Source: Undaria pinnatifida (taxonomy: Eukaryota; Sar; Phaeophyceae; Laminariales; Alariaceae). From it: 64,000 nucleotides of DNA. The DNA is taken from positions 248,001 to 312,000 of the forward strand of contig JABAKD010000027.1 of the NCBI GenBank assembly GCA_012845835.1. The letters run 5' to 3'. This document shows, in pieces, positions 22,517 to 34,600 of the stretch; position 1 is the stretch's first letter, and the number at the start of each line of letters is the position of its first letter. The notes under the pieces are model-generated. The model had not been told where the DNA came from, searched no databases, and saw nothing but the letters and a program-made list of their open reading frames with translations. Made by a program: the position numbers and the translations under genes.

Positions 22517-24863
22517 TATAAAAGTTAAAATACACTCCAGCTGTGAGATCGATTATTTTGTCGAAGCTCATCTTTGCAAGCTGTGTGTGATACTCCGATT
22601 GCGCGTATTACGAGTTGTGTGTCCTCATTAGGGATATAGGTCGGCGACTCCCCTTGCAACTACAGTGTAGCTATCAGGGTCAACAGGGTGATGTTAGGCA
22701 GTCTGTGCGCGGAAACTATAAAACCCGTTTCTGAGGGGGACAAAATCTGAAAGCTGTGGAAGGAAATGCATCGGTTTATCAAGTGAATCCTGTAAGTAGA
22801 ATAAACGGTGAGGGAAGGGCGGAGTTTTTAAGGACGTGGGGGCCTGATTTTGATCAAAAGGGGGGCGGGAGGGGGGGAGGGGGGGGAGGGGACGGGTGGG
22901 GCAGGTTTATTCGTGCGTGGAAACTATAAATATTTCTTGTGGAGGAGGGGGAGGAATGTGGCGAGGGGGGCCGGGGGCGGGGGGGGAGGGCTTTAGGTGG
23001 CATTGATGTAGGGGTTTGCTATACGCGTTGTGCTAGGTCTAGGCGATGGTGCGGGTGGTGGGTGGAAGGAGGGGGTGTTCGGGACGGGGGTGGGTGGGAA
23101 TTGCAGCAGCGGCATAGACGGCTCTGAAACGATAACGAGGCGATATCCAGGGCGTGGAAGTGTTTATATCTCTGGCGGAGTTCGATAGTAGGTGGGGCGT
23201 TTAAGCAAGAGGAAGCGAGGGGAAAAAAAAAAAAGGCGGGGGGGGGGGGGGGGGGAAGGGTTTTCAAGAGGTTTAGGTCACATATAATATTAAAACCAAG
23301 GATTTGGTCGACACTGATGTTCGCAACATTGTGTGTGATCCTCCGATCGCGCGTATTAATCATATATGTAGGGGCCTACTACACGCGCGGAGCTGGGTCT
23401 AGGCGATCGTGCGGGGTGTGGGGAAGGAGGGGGCGTTGGAGGAGGGAGGGGGGATGAATGAAAGCTACGTCATGGATGGCTAGAAAGACAATGACGTGAT
23501 ATCAATGGCTTATTAGTGTTTATTACACTGGCCGATTTCGATTGAAAGTGGGGCGTTTGAACGAACTGGGCGGGGAACAAAGGGGGGGAGGGGGAGATGA
23601 GTTGGAGCTACGGCATTGATGGCTAGATGGATAATGAGATGATATCAGCTGGCTGGTAGTGTTTACTACTTTGGCAGATTTTGATTTCAGGTGGAGCGTT
23701 TTAAACAAGAGGGATCGGGCGGGGCGGGGGGGGGGGGGGGGGGGGGGCGAGCATTTCAATATGTGCGCGGAAACTATAAACCCTTGAAGGGGACGAATCT
23801 GACGGTTGCAGCAAGAAGACACCCCTTTATATCACCCGCCTGGTAATGTTTATTTTTCTAGAAGGTTTGGTTTGATGTTACATGTAGTATGCAACCCAGT
23901 TCTTAGGTGTAGTAAACAACGTGTTAAAGGCTTCATAATTTGTTATTGTACATGGATCGAAAGATAGAATATTTCAATCGATAGGTACAATAATGTAGAT
24001 ACCATTATTTTCTGACATCGCTAATTATAAGAAAGAGATGCATATTGCCAAATGCAACAGGCGAGGTGATGGTCATGCAATGTCACCGCCATTGAGAACG
24101 ACCGGGAGAGATGCGAATCGTTATTGTTTTGAAAGGAACGCTTAGTGTACACGCGCTCAATTACGATACTTCGTTAGTCATACTTCGCTTGGCATAGGTT
24201 GGGAGGCGATCATGCAGGCGGTATGTACGGAATACCTTACATATAATAAGTTGGTAGTGCGGTTTACCGCAATTTGAGCATATCTGTCTGTATCTCCTTT
24301 TCACATTATTATTGTCTCACATATACAATTTTACGCCTATGATTTTTGCCGTGCCGATGTGGGGCTCTGAGGTCGCCAAATTCAAGACAGAGATTCATCT
24401 AATAAATACACCAAGCGAGGTGACGTGGGCATGCGATGTCACCACTATTGAACGCGAGGGTGACTTTACTTTGTTAGGCATATGCTACTTCGTTTGGTAG
24501 AGGTTGTCAGGCGATCATGCAAACGGCCGGAGGCACGAAATACCCTGCGTAATAGGTTGGTAGTGTGGTCTACCGCAGTGTTAACATAACTGTCTGTACT
24601 TCATTTTCACATTGCTATTATCTAGTGTACGATTATACGCCCTGTTTTCTCCCCACCGTCGTCGAAGATGTTGTGGTCCTGTCGATGTCGCGTCCATGTC
24701 TGGTGCTCTCGTTAGTGGTGCTCATGAAAACATGCCCTAGCGTGTAGTAGATGATCGCTGAGTGGTGTTCTTTTCCTTTACATCAAGCCAGATAGTATAT
24801 GTCAACGCAACCGCTTGCTTGAAAACGACAAATGAAATTCCGCACACACCTGATACAGAGAAG
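22517..24863 (+). mobile_element. G-run dispersed repeat family, copy 3
   Basis: The head and tail both match copy 2, but the middle is shorter (about 2.35 kb against 3.18 kb), mainly through fewer tandem modules. It has the same poly-G tracts on the plus strand. It lacks the OTU fragment downstream. That either places the OTU part outside the element or shows it was lost here. Confidence 0.75.
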
Positions 24864-25859
24864 ACGCGGCCTGAAGATTGTTCAGTATACCGACGGTCAG
24901 GAACAGGTTATCGAGCAGCGCACTTCATTCTTACTATCGCTCCTCACTCCACCTAAAACACTACGGGCATGCGTTGGACCCAGTTCGCTGATGCCCAAAA
25001 CCAATTGCGAAGGAGGTGATGTGGTGGGCGAATGCTATAATGATGGGCGCTGCTACGATTACCCCGTCTCTTGTTCTGTTTGTTCTTGCGTTCTTGATGA
25101 ACCTGTTATTTGGCAACGAACAGTTTTGACGTATTTTAGGTACCTACAAGATAGCAACAAGTAGCAGCATTGCTATTAAAATAACATTCGAGGAGTTGAA
25201 TGACGGAGGCAGCGACACCGTGCTTCACGCCTAGAATACCATCAACAAGTCTCTCCACGATCAGACTATACATAGAGACAGTCGGTCTGCGAGCCCCGGA
25301 TCTAGATACTAGCATGGTGTAGCAGAAGCTGGTTTAGTGCGCGCCTCTCAGGGGATACGTAGAGAACATGCAGCATACATGACCACCCCCTTGCTGGCCG
25401 TGGTTGCTTGGTTGAATCAAACATTAAGAAACGCACTCGAATCGTCTCTTCGTGGCTAGACTAGGGGGTCAGTCTGCGTGGGCTCGGATTTGTTCTTCGT
25501 ATCGAAAAATAAATGATGGAGTTCGTAATCGAATCCACGCAAGAAACGGCAGAAATAGGAAGTCCACTGTTAGTCCTAATCGATCTCTTGGCATTACTTT
25601 ACCTTCTACACGCGTGCACTATTTGTTGCGTCTAGTAACGGCTTTTACTCTATCGGATTCGAACAAGTCGAAGTGCTGCCCTGCCTTAGGCGGAGCATCA
25701 TTGCCGGCGAATGCTGGCCCCCATTTGGAGCCCTTTTGTGATATTACGAATATTCACTCTCTGTTATTGACTAAAGCACAAAATTAGGCCGAGGAGACCG
25801 ACTGGCTCGATGTACGCTTGAGGTTGTATTTCACTGTTTTGGCATTCAAGCAAAACCTT

Positions 25860-26063
25860 TTACAGAAGCAAAAAGCTCAAACCGAACAGCCCAATCAGAT
25901 CGATCCAAACGAGGACCGAGACCATCGTGGCCACCGCCGCTGCGAATGTCTCGTAGGCTAGACAGTCAGAGGATGGCACAAAATTCAGCATCAACAAGCC
26001 GCTGATGCCAGTGAATACACCTTTAATTGCCGCAACCAAAACCGTCGCCCACGGGGCCGTCCC
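25860..26063 (-). CDS. hydrophobic open segment, possible membrane exon
   Basis: This is a minus-strand frame of 67 codons between stops, without ATG. It holds three hydrophobic stretches: ATVLVAAIKGVFTGISGLLM, AAAVATMVSVLVWI and LIGLFGLSFLLL. Codon use looks coding-like. No splice partners could be confirmed. A nearby minus-strand stretch at 25,625-25,760 (GSKWGPAFAGNDAP) might belong, but the phases do not join. No family is recognised and it may be chance. Confidence 0.2.
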   Translation of the reverse strand, partial: GTAPWATVLVAAIKGVFTGISGLLMLNFVPSSDCLAYETFAAAVATMVSVLVWIDLIGLFGLSFLLL

Positions 26064-27539
26064 TCATCGGATTGACTGTTGCTTTCCGTTCGCTTATAAT
26101 AAGTTGTAGCAAGCGATGGTGCGGTTAGAATACCACTAGTACTTTGTCCAGCGCAGATGTCGCGATTCAGGATACCGTCGCTCTTGCTGCAGCAGAGTAT
26201 GGTCGGCTAGCCGTCGGGGCACAGTCCTTTTCAGGAGTGGGCACCGCCTCTACCGCAGCTGGGCGTTGCTTCAGAGATGGTGCTCGACCTGGGCCGTCGA
26301 CTCGTTTTCGTTTTGGATTTCAGTCTTTTTGGTTGTCACGCGTATCCTGCGCTTGTTCTCCATTTTCTGTTTTGTTTTAGACAACATTTCAGAGATTATT
26401 TGTGTCGTTTGTACCCAAGCTGCATTTTTTATTCAGGACCAAACGGCTCTTCGTGATATTTGGATAATATTTCACATAAAGTTTGCGTCGTTTGTACCGG
26501 ACCTTAGGCCGATTCTTATGTGAATCCCATTCCGAGTTTCAGGTTTTGGCCAGGTCGCGAAAAAATATATCATTCGGGCAAAACCAAAACACGCTTCTTA
26601 TGCGGAGATTAATCTTTTGGCTCGTGTGATTAAGCCACGGAGTGTCGGACACAAAAAATTCAAGCCGACGTGGACTACTACTCCTATTTCCGGCGCCCTA
26701 CCGAGTGTGCTTTCCTCGGCCTTGGACTCAAGCATCCGAGCCTACGGTCACTGACTCCAGTCTGGCCGCGAAGAGACGTGCCGAGGTGCCTCACGTGATA
26801 TTTTTGCACCGAAGAATCCGATCCCAGCACTACAAGCTGCTCTGTGTATACTGTCGTATGATACGCAGCTACGAAAGACGCATGCTGGGCGTGCGGCTTT
26901 TCTCGTTCTCTGCGTGCGAGCCCGCGTCGACCGACTACTAGCGGTAGGCTGGCTGCGAGGAGGTGCGGCGACTACGTGCGTGCATCGTCATTGTGTTCGT
27001 AGCCCAACGCATCGATCGCTACTCTTACGTTTGTGTGTACCTCGTACTACTGCTGTTTTACGAGGCCGGCTCTGCTTAGTGAAGTCAGTCACCTGCCCGT
27101 TGCCGTTTTCCATTTACAGGCCTCAAAGATCTCGAAAAAGGACAGCAATTCTCAGTGACTTTAACGATGGGGCAAAATATGAGTAAACCCCTGGCAATCC
27201 CGAGATCATAACGCACCGCGAATAATAGTGGAAACCATATGTCCCCAAGACTGCAAGTGCCTGATGCTTGTCGGTCGTCTTTTTGTCCCTTTTTGTTTGC
27301 AAAATGCATCGCATTCGAACGCAGCCGGCACCACGTCTACAAGAGGATGACGCGCGGGTTAGACGCACATTCTGTGTATATTTACGCATTTATGTTTTAT
27401 AAAGAACCCCCTCCAGCGGCCCTCCAGTAGACCTCCAAGGCCCCTGCCGGGGGCCGCACCACGGACTCTAGCTCGTTGTGCGCTGTGCGCATCACGAGCC
27501 AGACGCCTGTTTTACGCCCTACTATATGATAGAATTTGA

Positions 27540-28692
27540 TATGCATCCTACAGTAGTGTGTACCTATGACGAGGTTGGAATATGTCCTTCGTTCCCCTTG
27601 CCGCTTCAGTAAGGCATGCTGCGAAGCATGCCCTAGCAGGCTTGTAGCGAGTGGGGGGGGTCTTTTTGGCGGGTGTAAGGCCGGACACATCCTCAAGGAG
27701 TGATACCTTCTTGCTGCTGCGTGTGGCCGCGAGGTTTAGGCGTAGCGGTAGAGTTGGGTTGTACGTGGTGCGTTAGGCATGGTCACCTACGATTCGCGCG
27801 TCGTTTTAGGCAGCAGCGGCGGAGCAGCAATGCTTAATCGAGATGCTCGTGCGCGGAGGCAGTCGCCACTACGAGCCACGCTACGGCGCAGTCGCGGTTT
27901 GCGTGGAGGGAACTGCGCCGGCAGGAGGATGGATTCGATGACAAAGGAGGAGGGCGACTGGCCGTGGACGGGCGGGGAGAGACGGGTTGAACTGACCCTG
28001 GGCGAGAACTTTTGTTTTTCAGATCAGCACAGCAAGCTGCGTGCAGCATTTTAATTTTTTGGGACGGGGGAGAAGGGGAACCGATTGGAATCGAGTGTGG
28101 ACGAGAGCAAGTGCGAAGGAGCGGGCGGAGTGAGCTAAGGCGATAAGGCGGCCACGGAGGACCACAGCAGGAGGATGGCACACGGAGACCCACGACCCGC
28201 ACGCACATCATGATCATGAGAGCAGCGATAGTCTTTTTTTCAGGGTTGGTTTTACGAGGCAGTAGTGCAACATGTTACTTACGTAACTGATTTTTGTAGA
28301 GTTTGTAGAAGAGTTGTACACCCTTCATGTGGAACGACCCGCCGTAAACTTCAATTTTCAGGCACGTGCGTCGTAGCTGCGCTACAACCTGTCAAGTAAC
28401 TCGGGAAGGAGCGGCGATCATTGATATTGTATGGTGGTTTTTGGTTCGGTTGCTCTTGTTTCACTGGATGCCCGCGGGTCGTCACTCTGACAGCACTCCA
28501 GACAGCAGGCGCGTTCGTCTATACTCGCGGTTACCGTGCGGTTCGTTACGGTGCAGGCAGCCCAACCGCTGTAGTTTATAGCCGCGAAGTTGGTTAGTTG
28601 TGGGAACGGGGGAACTCTATGCTGTAGTTGAGTGGATACCCGCGGCCATGTGAATTCAGTTTGCACATTGGACCTGTTCACTTGTGCGCCTG
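27540..28692 (+). repeat. widely spaced inverted repeat, left arm
   Basis: About 1.15 kb here matches the reverse complement of 62,567-63,712. Shared blocks include GGCATGCTGC near the left end, CCACGGAGGACCACAGCAGG, GAGTTGTACACCCTTCATG and CACTTGTGCGCC at the inner end. Identity is high but incomplete. No long shared ORF or transposase motif is evident. It is most simply two copies of one dispersed element in opposite orientation. Confidence 0.85.
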
Positions 28693-29143
28693 GAAAGCGT
28701 AGTATTTCCCAGACGATTTTTGATTTCATCTGGTTTTTCGGATCTTCCTAGGGCTCCGGCACATTTGTGTGACCACACACTCTAGATTTTTGACAAGAGT
28801 TAATGTGAGGTAACAACAATGTGTTTGCACTCTATAGCTTTCGTCAGTCTGAACTTTGGAGTGATAAGGTCATGACAAAAATGGAGTCAAAACAAAACTG
28901 TGATGGGACTGCATCGTTTTGAGTCGCATAAGATGTTTTATGCTTTTTGTCAAATTATGCCCTTTGTGAAAAAAACCTTTTGGAACCTCATCAAGTCCCG
29001 TGTAACGAACGACCTTAGCACGTCCTTTCACTGCTCAAACACGACCGACAACACATTGCGAATCGTAATCCGACGCTTCAAAAGACCTCCCTCCCCCCAA
29101 CCCCCCCCCTTCCTCGCAGTTGTTTCCCTCGTGCCTCGTCCTG

Positions 29144-29500
29144 CTAGTCGCCCAGCGCTACGTCATTAATCAATTCAGTCGACATGAGGGACCTCCCTGA
29201 TTGGTTCGTTAAGTGCTTTGGCACATCGTCCGATGTCCACGGGTAGAAGCAGTGCCAAGTTACGTCCTCCGCATCCGTCTCTCCCTTTGACGTCTTCTTG
29301 TTAGCGTAGTAAGCAGCCGCGCACCCACCAGTGCACTGATTGACGTAAAGCCACGTCGGGTGGCACTCGTCACGGCCGTATAATGTGACCTCTACTCGGC
29401 GAACTCTCACCTTCGAGCCGCAGCAGAAGTTGCTGTCGTCTGCGAACACCCTCTTGACGAACGTCGAGCGAACGCCTTCAACCGTCAACGGAATCGCTCA
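29144..29500 (-). CDS. cysteine-rich open segment, possible 3' exon
   Basis: This is an open minus-strand stretch of about 118 codons ending in TAG, with no ATG. A possible acceptor ATCTTTGAG lies at its upstream end. It has six cysteines: FCCGSK, ECHP, NQCTGGC and WHC. The pattern YVNQCTGGC recalls the C-x-G-x-C core of cystine-knot domains, but the match is short. Codon use and amino-acid composition look more protein-like than most frames nearby. It lies just outside the left arm of the palindrome. If real it would be the last exon of a secreted protein whose upstream exons I could not find. Confidence 0.35.
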
Positions 29501-29737
29501 AAGATAAGTCGCGAAGACGCAGCGACCCCTCCTCCGCGGCATAGTTCGGCCAGAGACGTGTAGTGCGCTTGCGGCAGCTGGTAGTCCGCACAAACGTCAC
29601 GCTCCTCGTCTCACCGTATTATAAGAGAGGTATGACCGTCCGTCATCGGGCGCATGCTTTCCTGTTGGGAGTGTGCATACGCCAAAACGAGCTTTCTCTC
29701 GGCCGCTGTCCCGTGAAACGCCCCACCGGGGTTGAGG

Positions 29738-31650
29738 CGAGCCTAGCCGCGTCCGGCAAGAAACGCATCTCGCATGGGGGATCCCGCACAACCACACTTT
29801 CCACAGCAGGGGTTCAACGGGTAGGTACTGCTAAAATTGCAATGCTGTGACAAGGGCGGGCGCAGAATATGTGAACACGGCGACTACGTCGACACAACTC
29901 CGTCGGGGAAGGACAACGTGGATGTCGTAGGTCCGTGGATGAGGGTTTCCGTGTGACAACGGCCGCAAATGTTTGCCTGTTGGAGATTTTGATAATTTCA
30001 TCGTAGGTTCGCCGACAAACATCCATGCGACGTGCCACGTACAAGGCTTTCCCCCGAGGTTCCATGGCGTAGACTCTCTCAACACAGCCTTCTCGAAGAC
30101 GACACCGAGCCGAACACCCGCTCTTGCAGCGTGAAACGTGCCGCAAGTGAACAGGCGATGGAACGGAACGATTTTTGCAGCGTGCTCAAGACCTAACCAA
30201 GATAATGTGACACCCAAGAGCGACCAAACCCATGACCCACGAAACATGACAGACGTGTCGACGGCCACACCCTCGGGGGCGTGACGAGGAAGTCATATCT
30301 TTTGGCAATGCATACTTATGGCCTCACCAAGGCCGGGCAGCCTCGCCAAGGGTGGTTGACGACCAGGTCGTCACCTGCTCCTTCGTCCAGTCGACTTTGC
30401 TCCGCCATCCGAGGGCTTCAGTCATACCTGGAAGACGGCCTTCAACGCATCACCTTTGAAGCGAGCATGAACGCCATGTTCACGAAGTACTTTGAAGACG
30501 GGACCCTTCCCCAGAACACCCCCCGGGATCCGCCTGAGAAGGGGCTACCTGACCAGAGTCGCCCAAAAGGCAAACGTGAGAGCACATTGTATGGTCCCTA
30601 CAGCATGTCGGACTTCTCGTGGTCTGCTGCGAACAGCAACCGTGGCAGCATTCGGCCTGCTCTTTGTCGCCGCTAGCGTCTTGGCTTCTTGTCGGGTCCT
30701 ACTAGGGTTAGGGCCCAACAAGCCAGGACGCTATCGGCGACAAACAACAGACCGAATGCTGCCACGGTCGCTGTTGGCAGCAGACCACGAGAAGTCGCTA
30801 CATGCTGTTGCAACCATACAATGTGCTCTCACGTTTGCCTTTTGGGCGACGCTTATCAGGTAGCCCCTTCTCAAGCGGATCCCGGGAGGTGTTCTGGGGG
30901 AGGGTTTTGTCTTCAAAGCAATTCGTGAACATGGCGTTCGTGCTCGCTTCAAAGGCGATTCGTTGAGGGCCGTCCCCCAGACATTACTGAAGCCCTCGGA
31001 TGGCGGAGAAAAGTCGACTGAACGGAGTAGTAGGTGACAACCTGGTCGTCGACCACCCTGGGGGAGGCTACCCGGCCTTGGTGAGGCCATGCATAAGCAT
31101 GGCCACAAGATACTTCCTTGCTACATCCCCGAGGATGTGGCCGTCGACACCAGCGGCGTGTTTCGTGGGTCATGGGTTTGGTTGCTCCAGGGTGTCACGT
31201 TGTATTGGTTAGGATTTTAGTACGTTCCAATGCCTGTTTACTTGCGGCACGTTTCACGTTGCAAGAGCGGTTGTTCGGCTCGGCGTCGTCTTCGAGAAAG
31301 TTGTATCGGGAGAACCTTCGCCGTGGGACCTCGGGGGGAAGCCTTATACGTTGCACCTCGTATGGATGTTTTTCGGCGAACCTACGATGAAAATATCGAA
31401 ATCTCCGACTGACAAAGCATGCGTCCGTTGTCACATGGAAACCATCATCCACGGATTTACGACATCCACGTTGTCCTACCCCGACGGAGTCTTGCCGACC
31501 TAGCTGCCGTGTTTACATGTGCTGTGTTTGCCGGTGTCACAGCATTGAAATTTTCACAGTTCTCACCTGCTGAACCCCTGCTGAGAAAGTGTGTTTGCGA
31601 GGGATACCCCATGCGAGATGATTTTCTTGCAGGACGCGGCTGGCTTCCAC
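29738..31650. repeat. large imperfect palindrome, arms about 0.95 kb, axis near 30,704
   Basis: The sequence from about 29,738 to 30,700 is repeated in reverse complement from about 30,708 to 31,650, with only a few bases between the arms (GGGTCCTA then TAGGGCCC). Matching landmarks include CGCATCTCGCATGGGG at the outer left against CCCCATGCGAGATG at the outer right, and CAGCATTCGG near the centre. Divergence is visible throughout, so it is not a fresh event. Both arms have long outward-reading frames (minus 29,831-30,268, 145 codons, in the left arm), including YDIHVVLPRRS in each. The function is unrecognised. It could be a foldback transposon or a head-to-head duplication. Confidence 0.88.
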
Positions 31651-31659
31651 ACCCGAGTT

Positions 31660-34600
31660 CAATGAGTTTGCAAACCTTGAATAATCGGGCGCCAATGTTG
31701 TCAATGATAAATCTGGAAATTTCTACAAACATTGCAGACTACATATGAATAGTTCAATCTCAGTGTCCATCATTGACGGGTAGAACTGTTAATTCCCCAT
31801 CGCAACGTTGCGGCTGGAAGAAGGCGTGTCTGGGGAGGCGTATTTTTTTCCTCATGGCAAACTAGTCCTCCCCCTAATCAGGTGCTCGTCGTAGCACGGT
31901 ATCCATGTTTTCAGAGCTTAGCTGAATGTTGGCATTGTACATTATTTTACGTACTTGCATAAACGAACGATATGACCACGTCGTGACTACTGTGCGACGT
32001 TTCTACCGCTACTTTCCGTGGTTAAAATTCCGGTGAAATTGTATTTTTTTTGTTTTTGGTTGCCCGTGCATCCCTTGGATGTGACCCTTGCCTTCTTTCG
32101 TCGTAGCTTTGATCCCGGCGCCTCACCGTAGATGGCAGAGTATATATAACACAACTCCGGTGGTACTATTTTTAATCACGGATGTTGATCACCAGGGTGA
32201 TACGCTGTATGGGTATACTATACAACGTACCCCGAGCGATAAAGCGGGTGATCGTTTGGGGTTCTAGAATACTTTCTAACCGGGTGTGATACCAGCGGAG
32301 AGGTGGTATACAAGTTGGGACGTGTCATACCATATCTTATACGGTATGCCAGACCCCTCTGCTCTGCACGACGCGCGCCTTGACGTTCACCGCTCCGCGG
32401 GGTCTGCAGTCCCATTTGTCGTCCACTCAGCGATCGCGCAAATTTTGCTTACCTACGTACGTTTCAGTCGACTTCCCATGATTGTCGCACTCTTGGTAGA
32501 CAGCAATTTCCAACAAGCAGAAACAAACCTGAACGAAGGTCGAATGAGAGACCGCTATAGACCGCTATCTATCGTTGTAGGATTTGAAGATAACAGCGTC
32601 AAATGACTTGTTTTTTGGCAGCGGAGAGCACGACCAAGTTGTGTCGAGCACGGACTACCACGTGCGATAGAGGTCCCTCTATATGGCTGGTTGGATGGCT
32701 GGTTGGGTTGTAACGGTTTCCCGATACAGTGCCTGTATAATCGCTGGGTGCAGAAGGGAACAGCATAAAGTAGCAGTAGTTGGAGTGATGCCGACTGCCG
32801 CTATAATGTCGACATTTTCGGTTAACATATGCCGGCACCTTAGCGGGACCCAATTTTTGATTTGCACTGGATATCGGCTGGGCCGTACATTTCATCTTGG
32901 ATGTGCTCTTCGGGTTAGGGTTAGGGATACTGGCTCGTGCCGTGACTACGGCAAAGCTTGTTTCTTTTAACGTTCTGTTTTCGATTAATAGCTTTCATTT
33001 GCGGGTGGATCGTCTCAACACAATATGTTGTAGTGCTGTAGTAATCTACCAGGTATGTGCGTCGAAACCGTTCTGAATATCGACAAGTCCGACCGCACCG
33101 GTTTGATTGGTGGCTAAGTTGATGCTCATGGTGGTCCCCAATGCTTAGAAGACAAACCCAACAACAGGTGCTTGCAGTCCCTGTTTCTTACGAACTCGGT
33201 TGGTAGCACAGGGAGGTCGTCTTCGTCGTGTAATGTATGGCGTCCGAATCTGCTGAAAATTGTATTCGAAACATCACTGCCTGCTTCGGGTTCTCCATCA
33301 GGTTTTCATCACATCATCGCTAGCTCCACCTACGGACTACATCCAGATTTCGACCAATGGCGTGGGGACTAGCGTCCGAATACGTCCTAACCGTTCACGT
33401 TATTTGCTTTTGTTGTGCTAGATTCCGTGCCCAGTGTTAGCCCTGACCTGGTGCCCGTCGTTGCCTTCGAGCCGCATCAATGGCGCATCACACCACACAA
33501 AATACACACCTATATTGAAAATTCTCAAACACTAACAAAATCCCTTAAAGTGTGGCTTACCCTCCGCTGACTGCCGGTAGTAGCGTTTTACATGGTGCAA
33601 GCATACAGTCCGACAGCTATTATGGCGAAGGCAGGCATATAAATTACGGACCCTGAATTGGCTGCAGCGCTGCAGTCGCTACTGAGCGTTGACAACGACC
33701 ATGCTTGGTTGTTGTTGACCTTTCTTAAGACTCCCCCCACTGGAAGTCGCGTCTGCCAATATCAATGCGGAAATCATCGCGTTTTCTTTGAGTTCGTTAT
33801 CGATAGGTTGGTGCGTGCATGTCGTGAAGGCTGTTCTGTTGGAGCACACGCCACCGTATCATACCTGGTACATGTTATCGAACTCACAGCATGTAGTCGT
33901 CACGAGAGTGAGCTCAACAGCACAACCCTACGTTTCACCACTATCGTGTAACAACTTTCCACCTACGGTCGTTATCGCCGAGGTGCGGTGCATTCCTTGC
34001 ATACAGCCTCATCGTCTCCGCTGCGTGGATGCCACATGATAAGATGCCATATGTCGTAGGCGCTTAAGTTTCGGTACACTGTTGTTGTACTCTCTGCTTC
34101 AAAATAGCCTGATCCTTTAACGCACAGTATGATACAGTTAAGGCGGAGATCCACGATCACGACCATCAATACCACCGCGCCCAATATATATACAAGAAAA
34201 TCGAAATATATATACGAGCAGAAAACCTGATGGACCAATCAATGCAACAAGATATGATGTGAAACGTAAGATGCCAGCAAGATAATATAACACCTAGTGG
34301 GGCTCACTGAAAATAAATCCACGACTCACAATAACCCCCCTCCCCGCCCAGCATGGTCCGAAAAAACATTTCCACCATGCCGCCGAACAAGCTTCCACGG
34401 ACCCAAATGTGGTGCACGGCCTGTTAAGACATGCGCAACGAAGCTTTTATCTGCACGCTTCCGAGCATCGATCTCATCTGATGTGAGGTAACGGCTGTCC
34501 AACGGCCCTCCAAAGGCTGGAAGACAATATGCGCGGTCGAGGTCCACATAAATTTCGAGGCACCGTTGGGGAGGGGGCGAACCAACCCCTACTCAGCAAA

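Noticed and set aside
25640-25680. GGATTCGAAC, which resembles a tRNA T-loop on the minus strand
   Set aside because: The flanking stem does not pair and no A-box, anticodon arm or acceptor stem could be built around it.
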